Source: Ectobius pallidus
Lineage: Eukaryota; Arthropoda; Insecta; Blattodea; Ectobiidae
Assembly: GCA_964059195.1 (NCBI GenBank)
Contig: CAXKWD010000006.1
Span: forward strand, 8,982,530-9,046,529
Length of the DNA stretch: 64,000 nt
Direction of reading: 5' to 3'
The notes beneath the pieces were generated by a model. It did not search any database. It had not been told where the DNA came from and was given only the letters and a program-made list of their open reading frames with translations. Below, one piece after another: positions 37,375-49,275 of this stretch; position 1 is the stretch's first letter; each line of letters starts with the position of its first letter. Both the position numbers and the translations under genes were made by a program.

Positions 37375-39678
37375 TGCAACGTTTGAAAATGTGTTCTCTG
37401 GATAGTAAAAACTTATTAACTTTATAGGCGTTGCTAATATAGTAAACTTTAAGAAAGGTTTATAATAACTTTGATTCTCAGAATAAATAGATACGAGAGT
37501 CATTGAATACCCAATTATCAATATAAGAAAAATGTCTGAAATATTTATAAGGTAAACTAGTTACTGATTAGATTAGAAGGACTAATTCTTTTCAGGAAGC
37601 CGTGAGGAAATGCCCAACAGAGGGAGATCGCATTCTCCAGAATGAGACAAGTAGAGGGCAAGATCAAGGTGCAGCACAGAAAACAGGTTATATTCCATAA
37701 AGCAGTAACAATGTTTAATAAATAGACTCCAGTAACAATATTAAAACGGAGTAATTCTAAATAGCAGTAATTAACACTGCATAAATTCAATCTTAAATAT
37801 ACAATAAATAAAGCATCTCAGATAAAGACACACCATGGCTATTAATTATACCCAACGATTGCTAACTATCCAATCCTCATCCAAAATTTCACTAAGTGCA
37901 ATGCAGGATCAATGCAAACTAATCTAACCTGACTGGTGAATTATGTAGAATAATATCAATCGTAAGCTTAGGGAAATGCAAATGGTGTGAAAGCAGCAAT
38001 AATTTTCTAACAGCATAAATACTAATACTCAGCAAATAATTGAATAAGAAAAGCTGAAGCACAAATTCAAATAAATTTAAGATAATAACGGTCAGAGAAA
38101 ATACAAGAGGGACCAGAAAAACGATTTACATGAGGATATAATTAAGTGGACATAAATTTAGAAAAATCTTAAATTGGAAAATCAATTTACTGGAAAATGC
38201 GCAGTCCAAAAAGTCACAATAAGACTAGAAGCTTCAATCTAACCAGGAAAATAAAGTGAACAAAAAATGAATAAACGTTAAGTTAAATTTAAATCAGGCT
38301 CAAATAAAAAAAATCAAAAATAAATTAATTCCGAAAAAGGGAATAAGTTACTATAGAATATATAAAAAACAATCAAAATAAAGCGGAAAAGGTAATTTAG
38401 AAAACCAGGCAAAAATCTCAAAATGCAAATTTAGCGAATGACAGAAGGCCAGAAAAATAACTATGCAAGGGGAGAAAATGCCAGAAGCAAAACTTTAATT
38501 AAATAATCATAGTAAATTTGCAGCAATATCGAAAAATATATCTAATCTGATAACCAAAATGCATATACAAAACGGAAAGAATTTTTTTTTTTTTTTTTTT
38601 TAGGCCTACCTAGGTTAAAATGAATCTATAACCATTTATAACATGTGGAATTATGATACGAAATAAGGGGGGGGGGTTTACAATATTCACATCATATAAT
38701 ACCCATCTAGAGAAATTAAGTAATAATGGACCTGAGAGCAAACAGAATTAATGAAACCCAGTAATTTTTAAGTCTATACAAATTTTAGTGCCTAATATCT
38801 TTATATCAATTATACTTCATATGATATAATTCAACCAGTCGAAGTCAGCAAATACAACAAGCTATCAATCTTATTAAAAAAACTTTTTACATCACCTTTT
38901 TTAAGTGAACAATGATTACAAAATATGAACCTAACAAAATACTTGATTTAATACAAGCACGAAATGCTACAGGGTGTCTGAATATAATCCTGATACACAA
39001 TCGAATCTTTAATCCCCAAAACTAGTTAGGAAAAATGAATTACTTTAAGCAGAGGATAATTTAAGATGGCTATCAAAATTCGACTGGGAAACGCCCATCA
39101 AAATGGCGATGTCGGCAAGTCCAAATAATTAACAAATCTCAAACATAGCAAGATACAATTATTAATGCTCTCGTAATTTCACTCACAACCAACATGTTAA
39201 ACTACCTATAAGAGGTAAAAATATTAACTGAGGGGCAAGGCGTTGTCATACCTGCGTAGCATAGAATATGAGGGAATGTTAACTAACATTTACTGCAGCA
39301 TGGATTACGCTGAGCTGCTTCTTGAACATCTTTAGAAAATTTCTACAGCAATAGAAGTGCCTGATGCACACAAATGATTACTTGGGTTAACTTTCTTTTT
39401 CATGATAAAGAAATACTATAATATGAGCGTGCTTAAGGCACATATTAACCTTGTACTGAAATCATAGTACAGTATCTCGCAACTCACATGACAGACGAAG
39501 AAGGCTCTCCCCGGCAGGACTCCACACAACTTCACTCACTGAAACCCTCGGCAAGTCTGTCAGTCATGGGAGCGCGGTGAACCTCCTAGGCCTGCCACGC
39601 GAGGGCAGCACAGTACTAGATAACGTCACACCAAAGAACACAGGCGGAGAAACCGTGGAATTAAAATTCCACGTTACA
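37375..39678 (-). repeat. 3' LTR of the gypsy element
   Basis: In element orientation it begins TGTAACGTGG and ends ACGTTGCA. It includes long T and G runs near 38583-38604 and 38667-38675, where it differs in length from the other LTR. The 77-codon frame in both LTRs is not conserved coding sequence. Confidence 0.95.
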
Positions 39679-39695
39679 GATACTCCCCTGTGTCC
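39679..39695 (-). promoter_or_regulatory. Polypurine tract of the gypsy element
   Basis: Directly upstream of the 3' LTR the minus strand reads ACACAGGGGAGTATC. The AGGGGAG core is the expected plus-strand primer site in reverse transcription. Confidence 0.6.
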
Positions 39696-41202
39696 CATAA
39701 AAAAAAGTTTTTAGCAAAAACTTTTTTTTTTTTTAAATACAGAACTACAAAGATAGCCCAAAAAAAAAATTTCTAAACAGCTGAGCTAACATCAACATAC
39801 CCCCAAAAAAAAACTAATACTAAATAACAAGACAGCATATAAAATCAGTAGTCTCACACATGTCCAATGTACAGCAAATCACTATTTACACCATTCATTA
39901 TTTCAAAGTAGCTTGGTTCCATCTTGACGTGTAATTCTTCTTGAAAGTCTTTTTTTTATATAAACCCTGACAGCACATATCTATATAGAATTTTTTTTTT
40001 TGAGAAGTTGAAAGATTATTGTCCAGAAAGTTTTCTTCTTTTTTTTTTTACATTTTAAATGACTCATTCAATAATAGTTATAATTTTGCTGGAAAAATTC
40101 ATAATACAGCACGGAGCATAACTGAACGCCAAATGTCCAAATCCGGCGATCGAGGCAAGATCAGCAAGGTCCATACTTAGCTGAAAGATTTGAATATAGC
40201 TGAGCTGAAGAAGAAGGGGGCGAAGTGAACAGAACACCATGCATGTTCTAAGATCGATGACTGCTGGATGAGCAAGATGAGGATGTCTCCGGCCACCCAC
40301 ATGGAGTGACAAAGTAGAAGGCGGGGTTGCATACCCCATGAGGCATCCATACAGAAAGTCCAGAGGCACCGGCCGGCTACCTTCGAACAAGCCAGCAGGA
40401 ACTCCATGGCTTCCAAGCCCAAATTTGACATGTAGAAATCATCTTCATAGAGCAGCTCGTACATGAAACACATTATTCAGAGTCATAAGTAAAGTTTCAC
40501 ACCTTCTCACAGGGAGGAGACTAGTACAGCCACAGTGAGAGGAAAGGATTCTTGAATTGGATGAATGTCTTTGGAAATATCACTCCTTTGAACTAGAAAG
40601 TTCACAGCTTTGGGAGCTCCAAAATCAGTTTTTTTTTGTTTTAACTGTCCACCATAACTGATGTCGATATGCACACATGCTTGGAGAAAACATTACACTT
40701 AGTTTGTTTTACTTGGGCGCGGATTTTTTTGTTTACTTAAAGTTCATAAATTTTTTTTGGTATTTAATATCAATTGGTTTATGCAGAATGTTGTTGGGAA
40801 TTAATAATGTCCATCCAACATAATAACAAGTCGATGCCGAGGTTTTGTTATATTATTGATCTCAATTGTAAGGGAGATCATGCCTTTCTAAGCCTAATGT
40901 AAGGTTACTGCCAGGATTCTTTGTTTCTTAGTTTATGTTTTTTTTTATTTAAGGGGGCCCCCTTTATTGGTCAAGGAGCGAAACTGCCGAGGAGGAAGTT
41001 CCAGGTCACGAGTGAGTTGCGATATACAAATTACTATAAAAGTTTACAACAAATTCAAAACTTTAAATAGGTATGAAAGAGAAAGTTAACTAGACAATTA
41101 CTTATTTACATAATTATACATATAAACACTTATACATTATTTGCATAAAATATAACTCATTAACTACCCAATACAAAACAGCAAGATAGCCTAAAACTGG
41201 GC
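39696..41202 (-). other. 1.5-kb region between pol and the 3' LTR
   Basis: Contains many A/T runs and two overlapping minus-strand frames (40177-40473, 98 codons; 40064-40390, 108 codons) without recognisable domains. They lack a signal peptide, transmembrane pattern or cysteine layout expected of an envelope. The region may be untranslated or hold a decayed accessory ORF. Confidence 0.45.
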
Positions 41203-44200
41203 TTAACATTTCTTGAGCTGCGATATATGACAACGCCTTACTGATTTATCACATAGGTGTTCCACTAGGAAGGTGACTCCTCCGCTCAAAATGTCCACTA
41301 TCCTATATGGACCAACATAGCGGGGAGCCAGCTTCCTGGCGAACTTCGAAATAGCTTTGCTTTGAGGATAATTCCTGCACATGACCCTATCATTAATGAC
41401 AAATGGATTGGGAACTCTACCTTTATTGTATGTCACAGCACGCTTATCATGGTCTCTCAACAAATTCCTCTTTGCAGCTTTCCAAGTACTGGTCAGATCA
41501 TCAGGAGACGGGGAATCAGGCAACAAATCCGCTATACCCCAGACGTTACTGAGAGGGTGATTGGGCGAGAAAGAACAAAGCAGAGAAAAAGGTGCAAAAC
41601 CATGCGATTCGTGTATTGCAGTGTTAAATGCGAATTGCAGCCACGACAAATTCATATCCCACTGCGAATGATCTTTGTGGTGGTATGCAATAAGCGCATT
41701 TTTTAAATTTCGCATTACGCGCTCCGCATGGGAGGGATTAGGATAGTACGGAGTAGTAGTAATATGAGAGATACCTGAACGGAAACAGAAGTCCTTGAAC
41801 AGTCTAGAAATAAATTGCGGGCCATTATCCGAGACGATAAATTGCGGGAAGCCGAAGACCTGAAAAATGGAAGCTAAACTGGAAATAACCTTTTCTGTAC
41901 GAGAGTCTCGCATGGGAAACAACCAAGTGAATTTTGAAAAAGCATCGACTACCACAAATATAAAAGTATTTCCCTTTTTTGAACGTGGAAGTTTTCCCAG
42001 GAAGTCGATGAACAGTTTTTCAAATGGCCTTTGGGCAACAGTAGATGACAAGAAACCCATGCGAGTATTGAGAGAGGGCTTAGACATGGAACAAATAGTG
42101 CATGATCTAACTCGATCACGGACATCCAAGAACATGCCTTTCCACCAAAAGGAGACCTGGATCTTCGCTAAGGTTTTCTTGAGACCCAAATGGCCACCAA
42201 TCGGGGAAACATGGAAATAGCTGAAAACCATGTCCTTAAGAACAGAAGGAAGAACAATCTTGTGACGCCTACATCTCCCCACTTGGATCTGTAAGGTATC
42301 TTTAACCAGGCAAAAGTTGCTAACAGCAGATCCACCTTTCAATTTGTCAATGATGACAGACAAATCGGGATCTAATAGTTGCTGCTGTGCAATATCAGAA
42401 AATGCAAGAGGAAAATCAGTCAACAGAGGAGCAATTACTTCCTGAGTGGGCCTAGATGACACCCCAGAACCCTGAATAGGAGCAACTTCTTCCACAGAAG
42501 GTCTAGCGGAACCCTCAAACATCCGCGACAAGGAGTCTGCTAAGATGTTTTCAGAAGAGCGGATGTGGACCGTGGAGAATTTAAACGCCGATAGGCGAAC
42601 CGCCCATCGAGCTAGTCGGCCCGTCTTGCGAGGTCGAGCCAAACACCAAGACAACGCTTGGTTGTCGCACTCTAGGATGAAGTTGACGTGCTCGACATAC
42701 ATGCGAAACTTCTCCAGGGCAAAAATAACTGCCAGAGCTTCCATCTCATAGATGGAAAATTGCTGCTCTTGGGCAGTCAGCGAGCGCGACGCATACGCAA
42801 TTGGCTTCCGTCCTTCAGGAAACTCCTGAAGCAATACGGCGCCTAGCCCAGCAGCACAGGCATCAGTTTGAACGATGAACGTACGCGAGAAATCCGCCAT
42901 GGCCAAGATGGGCGGGTTGGAGATGGCACTCTTAATATCCTCAAAAGCGAGGTGGTGCTCCTCCGTCCACTTGAATTCGACACCTTTGCGTCGTAAACGA
43001 TTCAAGGGCGCCGCCCGAGCCGAGAAGTTAGGGATGAATTTGGCGAAGAAATTGGCCATGCCAATGAAACGCGCCACTGCTTTGACATTGCACGGAGGTG
43101 GAAAGTTCCTGATTGCCACCGTCCTCTCTGGGTCGATAGCGACGCCTTCCGGAGAGATCAAATGGCCGATGAAACTAAGTTGCGGTCGGGCAAACCGCAC
43201 CTTAGTTGGCTTGACGGTAAGGCCAGCCTCCTGCAAGCGACGAAATACCTCCCGAAGATGCAACATGTGGGATGCAAAGTCTTTGCTGTAAATAACCAGA
43301 TCGTCGAGGTAGTGATATACATAGACGAACTTAATATCTGAAAAGATCTTGTCCAACAATCTGGTCAGCACCTGCGCCCCGGTTGCTAAACCGAATGGAA
43401 GTCTGCAGAATTCAAAATGATTCCACTCTGTGGAAAAGGCAGTAAGATGACGAGAAGATTCATGTAGAGGGATCTGGTTATAGGCGCTATTAAGGTCCAA
43501 AGAAGAAAAAACCGTGGCTCCCGCAAACCAGTGAGCTGCTGAATGGATGTCAGGTAATGGCATGGATTCTATGATAATTTTCTGATTGAGAGCACGAAAG
43601 TCAATGACAGGTCTGAAATCTTCTTCGCCCTTAGGGACCAAAAAGATTGGACTAGAATAGGCGGAATGCGAGGGTCGAATTATACCTTTATCCAGCATTT
43701 CCTTTATTTTGGATCTCATGACCATCAGCTTAGGCGGTGAGAGTCTGTAAGGAGGGAGGCGGACAGGCACCCTATCAGTAACCTGGATTTGATACTCCAA
43801 AACATTGGTGACCCCAAGCTTGTCACTCAATACAAGGGGAAAATCAGAAATAATCTGGAGAACTTGAGCACGTTGATCGGGAAGTAAATGACTTAAATCA
43901 ACTGGTTGATCAGAAACCTCATCGGACCGGAGCAAGTTTTGGTCTACAAAAGCACTGGAGGACTGAACTAAAGGCTTAAGAGAAGATATGGCGAAGCTAA
44001 TTTGATAAGTGGGTTCAAATGGAAAATAGACTACACTGCGTTGAAAATCTAGAGTCAAGCCAGAGAAACGGGCAAAATCCGCTCCCAGAATCACCGGAAA
44101 CACCAAGGTATTAGTTACCAAAAACATGACCTTCCAAGAAAATTTAGCTATTTTCACCTTAAGAGCAATTTTCCCTAATATAGTAATAGGAGAAGCATCT

Positions 44201-44433
44201 GCACTAACCGTATTCTCAGAGTAGGGTAAAAGCTTAGAAACAGAAATGCCAAGATCAGCTAACGTCTGCCTACTAATACACGACTTAGCAGCCCCAGAGT
44301 CTAGCAAGGCATTAGTAGAAATTTTTTTTAAAGAAATCGAAAGAACTGGCAAATGATTGGGGACACGACCTGAACAACCCATAGATAATAATAGCTGTTT
44401 GTCACGATCTCTGGCATCATCAGAAAAAGGCAT
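41203..44433 (-). CDS. pol: Pol polyprotein (protease, RT, RNase H, integrase)
   Basis: 1076 codons from the first ATG, in the same frame as gag. Protease: LLDSGAAKSCIS at 43-54 with catalytic Asp45, and ILGADF at 115-120. RT: FRPVIDFRALNQK at 273-285, SSLDLNSAYNQI near 310-321, YHYLDDLVIYS at 373-383 with catalytic YLDD. RNase H: QTDACAAGLGAVLL at 522-535 with Asp524, Glu566 and Asp590. Integrase: zinc-binding H741, H748, C778 and C781, then catalytic Asp810, Asp869 (SDNGPQF) and Glu904, 34 residues between the last two. RYVGPYRIVDIL at 1038-1049 is the GPY/F-type module. No stop or frameshift interrupts it. It probably reaches the ribosome by readthrough of the gag UGA, so the natural N-terminus would be upstream of this ATG. 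Confidence 0.95.
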   Translation of the reverse strand: MPFSDDARDRDKQLLLSMGCSGRVPNHLPVLSISLKKISTNALLDSGAAKSCISRQTLADLGISVSKLLPYSENTVSADASPITILGKIALKVKIAKFSWKVMFLVTNTLVFPVILGADFARFSGLTLDFQRSVVYFPFEPTYQISFAISSLKPLVQSSSAFVDQNLLRSDEVSDQPVDLSHLLPDQRAQVLQIISDFPLVLSDKLGVTNVLEYQIQVTDRVPVRLPPYRLSPPKLMVMRSKIKEMLDKGIIRPSHSAYSSPIFLVPKGEEDFRPVIDFRALNQKIIIESMPLPDIHSAAHWFAGATVFSSLDLNSAYNQIPLHESSRHLTAFSTEWNHFEFCRLPFGLATGAQVLTRLLDKIFSDIKFVYVYHYLDDLVIYSKDFASHMLHLREVFRRLQEAGLTVKPTKVRFARPQLSFIGHLISPEGVAIDPERTVAIRNFPPPCNVKAVARFIGMANFFAKFIPNFSARAAPLNRLRRKGVEFKWTEEHHLAFEDIKSAISNPPILAMADFSRTFIVQTDACAAGLGAVLLQEFPEGRKPIAYASRSLTAQEQQFSIYEMEALAVIFALEKFRMYVEHVNFILECDNQALSWCLARPRKTGRLARWAVRLSAFKFSTVHIRSSENILADSLSRMFEGSARPSVEEVAPIQGSGVSSRPTQEVIAPLLTDFPLAFSDIAQQQLLDPDLSVIIDKLKGGSAVSNFCLVKDTLQIQVGRCRRHKIVLPSVLKDMVFSYFHVSPIGGHLGLKKTLAKIQVSFWWKGMFLDVRDRVRSCTICSMSKPSLNTRMGFLSSTVAQRPFEKLFIDFLGKLPRSKKGNTFIFVVVDAFSKFTWLFPMRDSRTEKVISSLASIFQVFGFPQFIVSDNGPQFISRLFKDFCFRSGISHITTTPYYPNPSHAERVMRNLKNALIAYHHKDHSQWDMNLSWLQFAFNTAIHESHGFAPFSLLCSFSPNHPLSNVWGIADLLPDSPSPDDLTSTWKAAKRNLLRDHDKRAVTYNKGRVPNPFVINDRVMCRNYPQSKAISKFARKLAPRYVGPYRIVDILSGGVTFLVEHLCDKSVRRCHISQLKKC

Positions 44434-44460
44434 AGAAACAGGAGAAGGTTCTAGTCATGG
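44433..44460 (-). promoter_or_regulatory. Gag-pol UGA-CUA-G readthrough context
   Basis: On the minus strand gag ends CCC-A-TGA-CTA-GAA and the frame stays open through eight codons to the pol ATG (44433). UGA followed by CUA is an established eukaryotic readthrough context. Readthrough would give the Gag-Pol fusion at low ratio; use here is inferred from the sequence. Confidence 0.6.
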
Positions 44461-46035
44461 GCGGAAATTCGTCCTAGGTGCAGAAGCAGTAGGCCTACGG
44501 CTCATGTCAGCAAACTTCTTTCGACAATCGGCAACCAAATGACCAGATTTATCACAATAAGTACACCTACGAACAATCCTAGATTCACTAGCAAAGGCAG
44601 AAGGCCGCTGCTGAAATTCCTGAATACGAGTAGGACAGTTTCTAATTAAATGGCCAACCTGACTACAATAATGGCAAGTACGAACATCCCTATTAGAATT
44701 GGTTTGAACAGAATTACGAGAATGCCTCGGAAAGTTAACTTGAGGGCTAGTACTAGGAGGAACCGGCTCCAACAAAGGGGCAGAATTAGATGGAACCCGA
44801 CAGGCATCACCACTCTCAACCTCAGAAACAGTCGCACCAAGAGCACACAAATCCTCAAAAGTGCGAGGTCGAGGAGCAAAAGCCAAGTATGAGCGGGTAA
44901 TCGGATTCAACCCAGAAATGATGAGTTCTACCATTTGATTCTCTGAATCAGGAATTTGAAAAAGGGCAGCATGAAGTTTAATATCTGTCACATAATCAGA
45001 AAAATTTTCACCCACACGCTGAGGTCTATAATACTGTGAAGACACTAAAGCTATACGTGGCCTGGAGGGAATAAATTGCCTCAAAATCTCAGAATGAAAC
45101 AAGGTAATAGATTTAGATGTTCTTAAGACAGATTGTAAAATATCTAATACACGGCCTGAAACTAAACTAAGCAACATTTGCAATACAATAAACTCTTGAA
45201 CCGCAAAAGACTTAGCTAGATCAGAAAATTCTACCAAAAACCTAAGGAACTTGATAGCTTCATCCATGGTAGACACCGTAAACTGTTTCTGTAAATCAAG
45301 CATCTTCTGAAGCGGGTGAGCCATCTTAAGTGGTGAAAATACGGCTTGAGAAAAACTCGGCACTACATTTAAATTTGGAGAAACCGAATCTGTAAACTGT
45401 GTCTGAGTTAAATTCTGATGTTGAGGAAAGGCCTGGAAATTTGAAGTAAAGGTATTTTGAATATTTCCTTGAAGAGGCAACAAGGGAGGAGTTACTGTGG
45501 GTTGAGCCATAGCCGAAGAATTATCCTGAACCCTCGGAGTATCCAAGTTAACTAACAAAGTAGATGAGGAGGCCCCACCTTGAGATGCATCCACAGTGGT
45601 TACCATTTGCTCACTATCCTCAATGTCCCAAACAGAAAAAGGGGCTAACAAGATTTCCCTTAATTTAGTAAGCTCCCCCTGATCTAAACCAGTATCCGGA
45701 ATTTGCTGAATCAGAATAATCCTGTTTTCTATGTGCTTAACTCTGTGGATAAGTCGCTTCTTCTGTTTGGTAGAAGCTTCAGGATCGGAAAATATTTCAT
45801 TTACAGAATCTACTACCTCAGTGACCTTACGTTTCAGTAAACGAAATTCATTATCTGGATCATCAAGAGTTAATAACTGAGCAGAAGGAGTGTACTGAGA
45901 AGCTACTTGCTTAAGGCGAGATAATAAGGAGGCCGCATCAGCGGTTTCATCAGCCGATACGCCTCTAGCTTTAATTTCAAAAAGGATTTCATCTTTCCGT
46001 AGGAAGTCCCACGAAAGTTGCAAATTGAGAGACAT
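44455..46035 (-). CDS. gag: Gag polyprotein with two zinc knuckles
   Basis: 526 codons. The N-terminal half is helical and charged (start MSLNLQLSWDFLRKDEILFE), the middle holds the capsid-like region (about 240-400), and two CCHC knuckles lie at 454-467 (CHYCSQVGHLIRNC) and 491-504 (CTYCDKSGHLVADC). Gag packages the element RNA into particles. It ends with TGA followed directly by CTA-G in frame with pol, with no other stop before the pol ATG. The N-terminus is clearly homologous to the gag at 55012 (shared SWD-LRKDE and DPEA--KQK phrases). Confidence 0.94.
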   Translation of the reverse strand: MSLNLQLSWDFLRKDEILFEIKARGVSADETADAASLLSRLKQVASQYTPSAQLLTLDDPDNEFRLLKRKVTEVVDSVNEIFSDPEASTKQKKRLIHRVKHIENRIILIQQIPDTGLDQGELTKLREILLAPFSVWDIEDSEQMVTTVDASQGGASSSTLLVNLDTPRVQDNSSAMAQPTVTPPLLPLQGNIQNTFTSNFQAFPQHQNLTQTQFTDSVSPNLNVVPSFSQAVFSPLKMAHPLQKMLDLQKQFTVSTMDEAIKFLRFLVEFSDLAKSFAVQEFIVLQMLLSLVSGRVLDILQSVLRTSKSITLFHSEILRQFIPSRPRIALVSSQYYRPQRVGENFSDYVTDIKLHAALFQIPDSENQMVELIISGLNPITRSYLAFAPRPRTFEDLCALGATVSEVESGDACRVPSNSAPLLEPVPPSTSPQVNFPRHSRNSVQTNSNRDVRTCHYCSQVGHLIRNCPTRIQEFQQRPSAFASESRIVRRCTYCDKSGHLVADCRKKFADMSRRPTASAPRTNFRP

Positions 46036-46147
46036 AATGAATAGAATGAAAAAAATGGAATTAACAATCTCTGTAAATATATCTATATAAATATGGGCAT
46101 ATCTCTATATATGCGAGGCATATATACTTCCCTCGCCTCAGACTGAA

Positions 46148-46159
46148 GAGTTGCTACCA
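46148..46159 (-). promoter_or_regulatory. Primer-binding site of the gypsy element
   Basis: Directly after the 5' LTR the minus strand reads TGGTAGCAACTC. TGG pairs with the CCA end of a tRNA. The other LTR element has TGGTAGCAGACAG at the same place, so both probably use the same or a closely related tRNA. I cannot name the tRNA. Confidence 0.7.
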
Positions 46160-48459
46160 TGCAACGTTTGAAAATGTGTTCTCTGGATAGTAAAAACTTA
46201 TTAACTTTATAGGCGTTGCTAATATAGTAAACTTTAAGAAAGGTTTATAATAACTTTGATTCTCAGAATAAATAGATACGAGAGTCATTGAATACCCAAT
46301 TATCAATATAAGAAAAATGTCTGAAATATTTATAAGGTAAACTAGTTACTGATTAGATTAGAAGGACTAATTCTTTTCAGGAAGCCGTGAGGAAATGCCC
46401 AACAGAGGGAGATCGCATTCTCCAGAATGAGACAAGTAGAGGGCAAGATCAAGGTGCAGCACAGAAAACAGGTTATATTCCATAAAGCAGTAACAATGTT
46501 TAATAAATAGACTCCAGTAACAATATTAAAACGGAGTAATTCTAAATAGCAGTAATTAACACTGCATAAATTCAATCTTAAATATACAATAAATAAAGCA
46601 TCTCAGATAAAGACACACCATGGCTATTAATTATACCCAACGATTGCTAACTATCCAATCCTCATCCAAAATTTCACTAAGTGCAATGCAGGATCAATGC
46701 AAACTAATCTAACCTGACTGGTGAATTATGTAGAATAATATCAATCGTAAGCTTAGGGAAATGCAAATGGTGTGAAAGCAGCAATAATTTTCTAACAGCA
46801 TAAATACTAATACTCAGCAAATAATTGAATAAGAAAAGCTGAAGCACAAATTCAAATAAATTTAAGATAATAACGGTCAGAGAAAATACAAGAGGGACCA
46901 GAAAAACGATTTACATGAGGATATAATTAAGTGGACATAAATTTAGAAAAATCTTAAATTGGAAAATCAATTTACTGGAAAATGCGCAGTCCAAAAAGTC
47001 ACAATAAGACTAGAAGCTTCAATCTAACCAGGAAAATAAAGTGAACAAAAAATGAATAAACGTTAAGTTAAATTTAAATCAGGCTCAAATAAAAAAAATA
47101 AAAAATAAATTAATTCCGAAAAAGGGAATAAGTTACTATAGAATATATAAAAAACAATCAAAATAAAGCGGAAAAGGTAATTTAGAAAACCAGGCAAAAA
47201 TCTCAAAATGCAAATTTAGCGAATGACAGAAGGCCAGAAAAATAACTATGCAAGGGGAGAAAATGCCAGAAGCAAAACTTTAATTAAATAATCATAGTAA
47301 ATTTGCAGCAATATCGAAAAATATATCTAATCTGATAACCAAAATGCATATACAAAACGGAAAGAATTTTTTTTTTTTTTTTTAGGCCTACCTAGGTTAA
47401 AATGAATCTATAACCATTTATAACATGTGGAATTATGATACGAAATAAGGGGGGGGGTTTACAATATTCACATCATATAATACCCATCTAGAGAAATTAA
47501 GTAATAATGGACCTGAGAGCAAACAGAATTAATGAAACCCAGTAATTTTTAAGTCTATACAAATTTTAGTGCCTAATATCTTTATATCAATTATACTTCA
47601 TTTGATATAATTCAACCAGTCGAAGTCAGCAAATACAACAAGCTATCAATCTTATTAAAAAAACTTTTTACATCACCTTTTTTAAGTGAACAATGATTAC
47701 AAAATATGAACCTAACAAAATACTTGATTTAATACAAGCACGAAATGCTACAGGGTGTCTGAATATAATCCTGATACACAATCGAATCTTTAATCCCCAA
47801 AACTAGTTAGGAAAAATGAATTACTTTAAGCAGAGGATAATTTAAGATGGCTATCAAAATTCGACTGGGAAACGCCCATCAAAATGGCGATGTCGGCAAG
47901 TCCAAATAATTAACAAATCTCAAACATAGCAAGATACAATTATTAATGCTCTCGTAATTTCACTCACAACCAACATGTTAAACTACCTATAAGAGGTAAA
48001 AATATTAACTGAGGGGCAAGGCGTTGTCATACCTGCGTAGCATAGAATATGAGGGAATGTTAACTAACATTTACTGCAGCATGGATTACGCTGAGCTGCT
48101 TCTTGAACATCTTTAGAAAATTTCTACAGCAATAGAAGTGCCTGATGCACACAAATGATTACTTGGGTTAACTTTCTTTTTCATGATAAAGAAATACTAT
48201 AATATGAGCGTGCTTAAGGCACATATTAACCTTGTACTGAAATCATAGTACAGTATCTCGCAACTCACATGACAGACGAAGAAGGCTCTCCCCGGCAGGA
48301 CTCCACACAACTTCACTCACTGAAACCCTCGGCAAGTCTGTCAGTCATGGGAGCGCGGTGAACCTCCTAGGCCTGCCACGCGAGGGCAGCACAGTACTAG
48401 ATAACGTCACACCAAAGAACACAGGCGGAGAAACCGTGGAATTAAAATTCCACGTTACA
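46160..48459 (-). repeat. 5' LTR of the gypsy element
   Basis: 2300-bp partner of 37375-39678 with nearly identical sequence. Differences I saw include the poly-T length (18 versus about 22), the poly-G length and a CATTTGATA versus CATATGATA change. Confidence 0.95.
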
Positions 48460-48463
48460 GTTT

Positions 48464-49275
48464 CTACAACAGATAGTGACACGAGTTGTGCACCTGCGTT
48501 TGCCCTGCACTCTACAGAAATATCTAACAGAGATTGACGCCTGTGTGAATTCAGACTTTGTGTTGCACGTGCTGATTAAGTGATACATTGTAAATTTTCC
48601 AACCGCCATTCCAGCTTATCACGTAAATATAAATATACCGGTACCGTTTTTATTGTATGTGAAGAATATAGTGTTAATAAATAATTAAACGTGGTTTCAA
48701 GTCCAGAAGTATTTATATAAAATCAGAATAGCGAGTTATTTACTTTGCTACATAGATGGTAGCCCCGGACGCCTCATATGACGGTAGCTACGAACAATGC
48801 TAAATTCGTTTATTTGTTCCAGGCTGTGATGATATGCCAGAATTCAGGGGGGAAACTACTAACAGAGGTTCCTGGGATGAAAGGGACATGAAAATTGCCA
48901 TTGTTATTGTAATATCAGGGGAATTAGGTGCGCGAGAAGCAGCGACATGATATAATGTGCCTTCACTTCGGTATAATGTGCCTTCACTTCGGTATAATGT
49001 GCACTTCATGATAAATCCAAAGCCATGATTAGGCAGATTTGAACCGACGTTTTCTTAGGAGTACGAATTGCCAGATAGTAGCCCCTACTACCAGAAAGTT
49101 ATCAACATGGAAACGGAGAATGTAGTGAAATGAGATATTGACTTCTTCTCCTTCTGACAATATTCTCAAAGAAAATTTAAAAAAATAGTAGCAAACAAAC
49201 AGTAGGCCTAAGCCTATAGGTCCTAATCTAGGAACAAGTCCTTTTTAAGGGGAACGTAGATGTACAAAAGGAGCA
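48464..49275. other. Flank of the gypsy insertion, non-coding
   Basis: A short tandem echo, TTCACTTCGGTATAATGTGC, occurs near 48960-49010. No gene is recognised, but the region may belong to the decayed pogo-like element. Confidence 0.4.

Larger units (their letters stand above)
37375..48459 (-). mobile_element. Complete Ty3/gypsy LTR retrotransposon, minus strand
   Basis: 11,085 bp bounded by direct LTRs of 2304 and 2300 bp with TG...CA ends, and a 4-bp GTTT target duplication (37371-37374, 48460-48463). On the minus strand the order is LTR, primer-binding site, gag, pol (protease, RT, RNase H, integrase), an untranslated 1.5 kb, polypurine tract, LTR. Integrase after RNase H defines Ty3/gypsy order. 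The ORFs are open and the LTRs differ at only a few places (run lengths and isolated bases), so insertion is recent and the copy may be competent. There is no env-like ORF. Confidence 0.95.

Noticed and set aside
37557..37790. 77-codon frame present at two loci
   Set aside because: It is within the two gypsy LTRs for the same reason.
40064..40473. Envelope gene after pol
   Set aside because: No signal peptide, transmembrane segment or cleavage motif; two overlapping short frames instead.
41362..43291. Plus-strand frames opposite pol (up to 138 codons)
   Set aside because: Shadows of pol codon usage with no conserved motifs.
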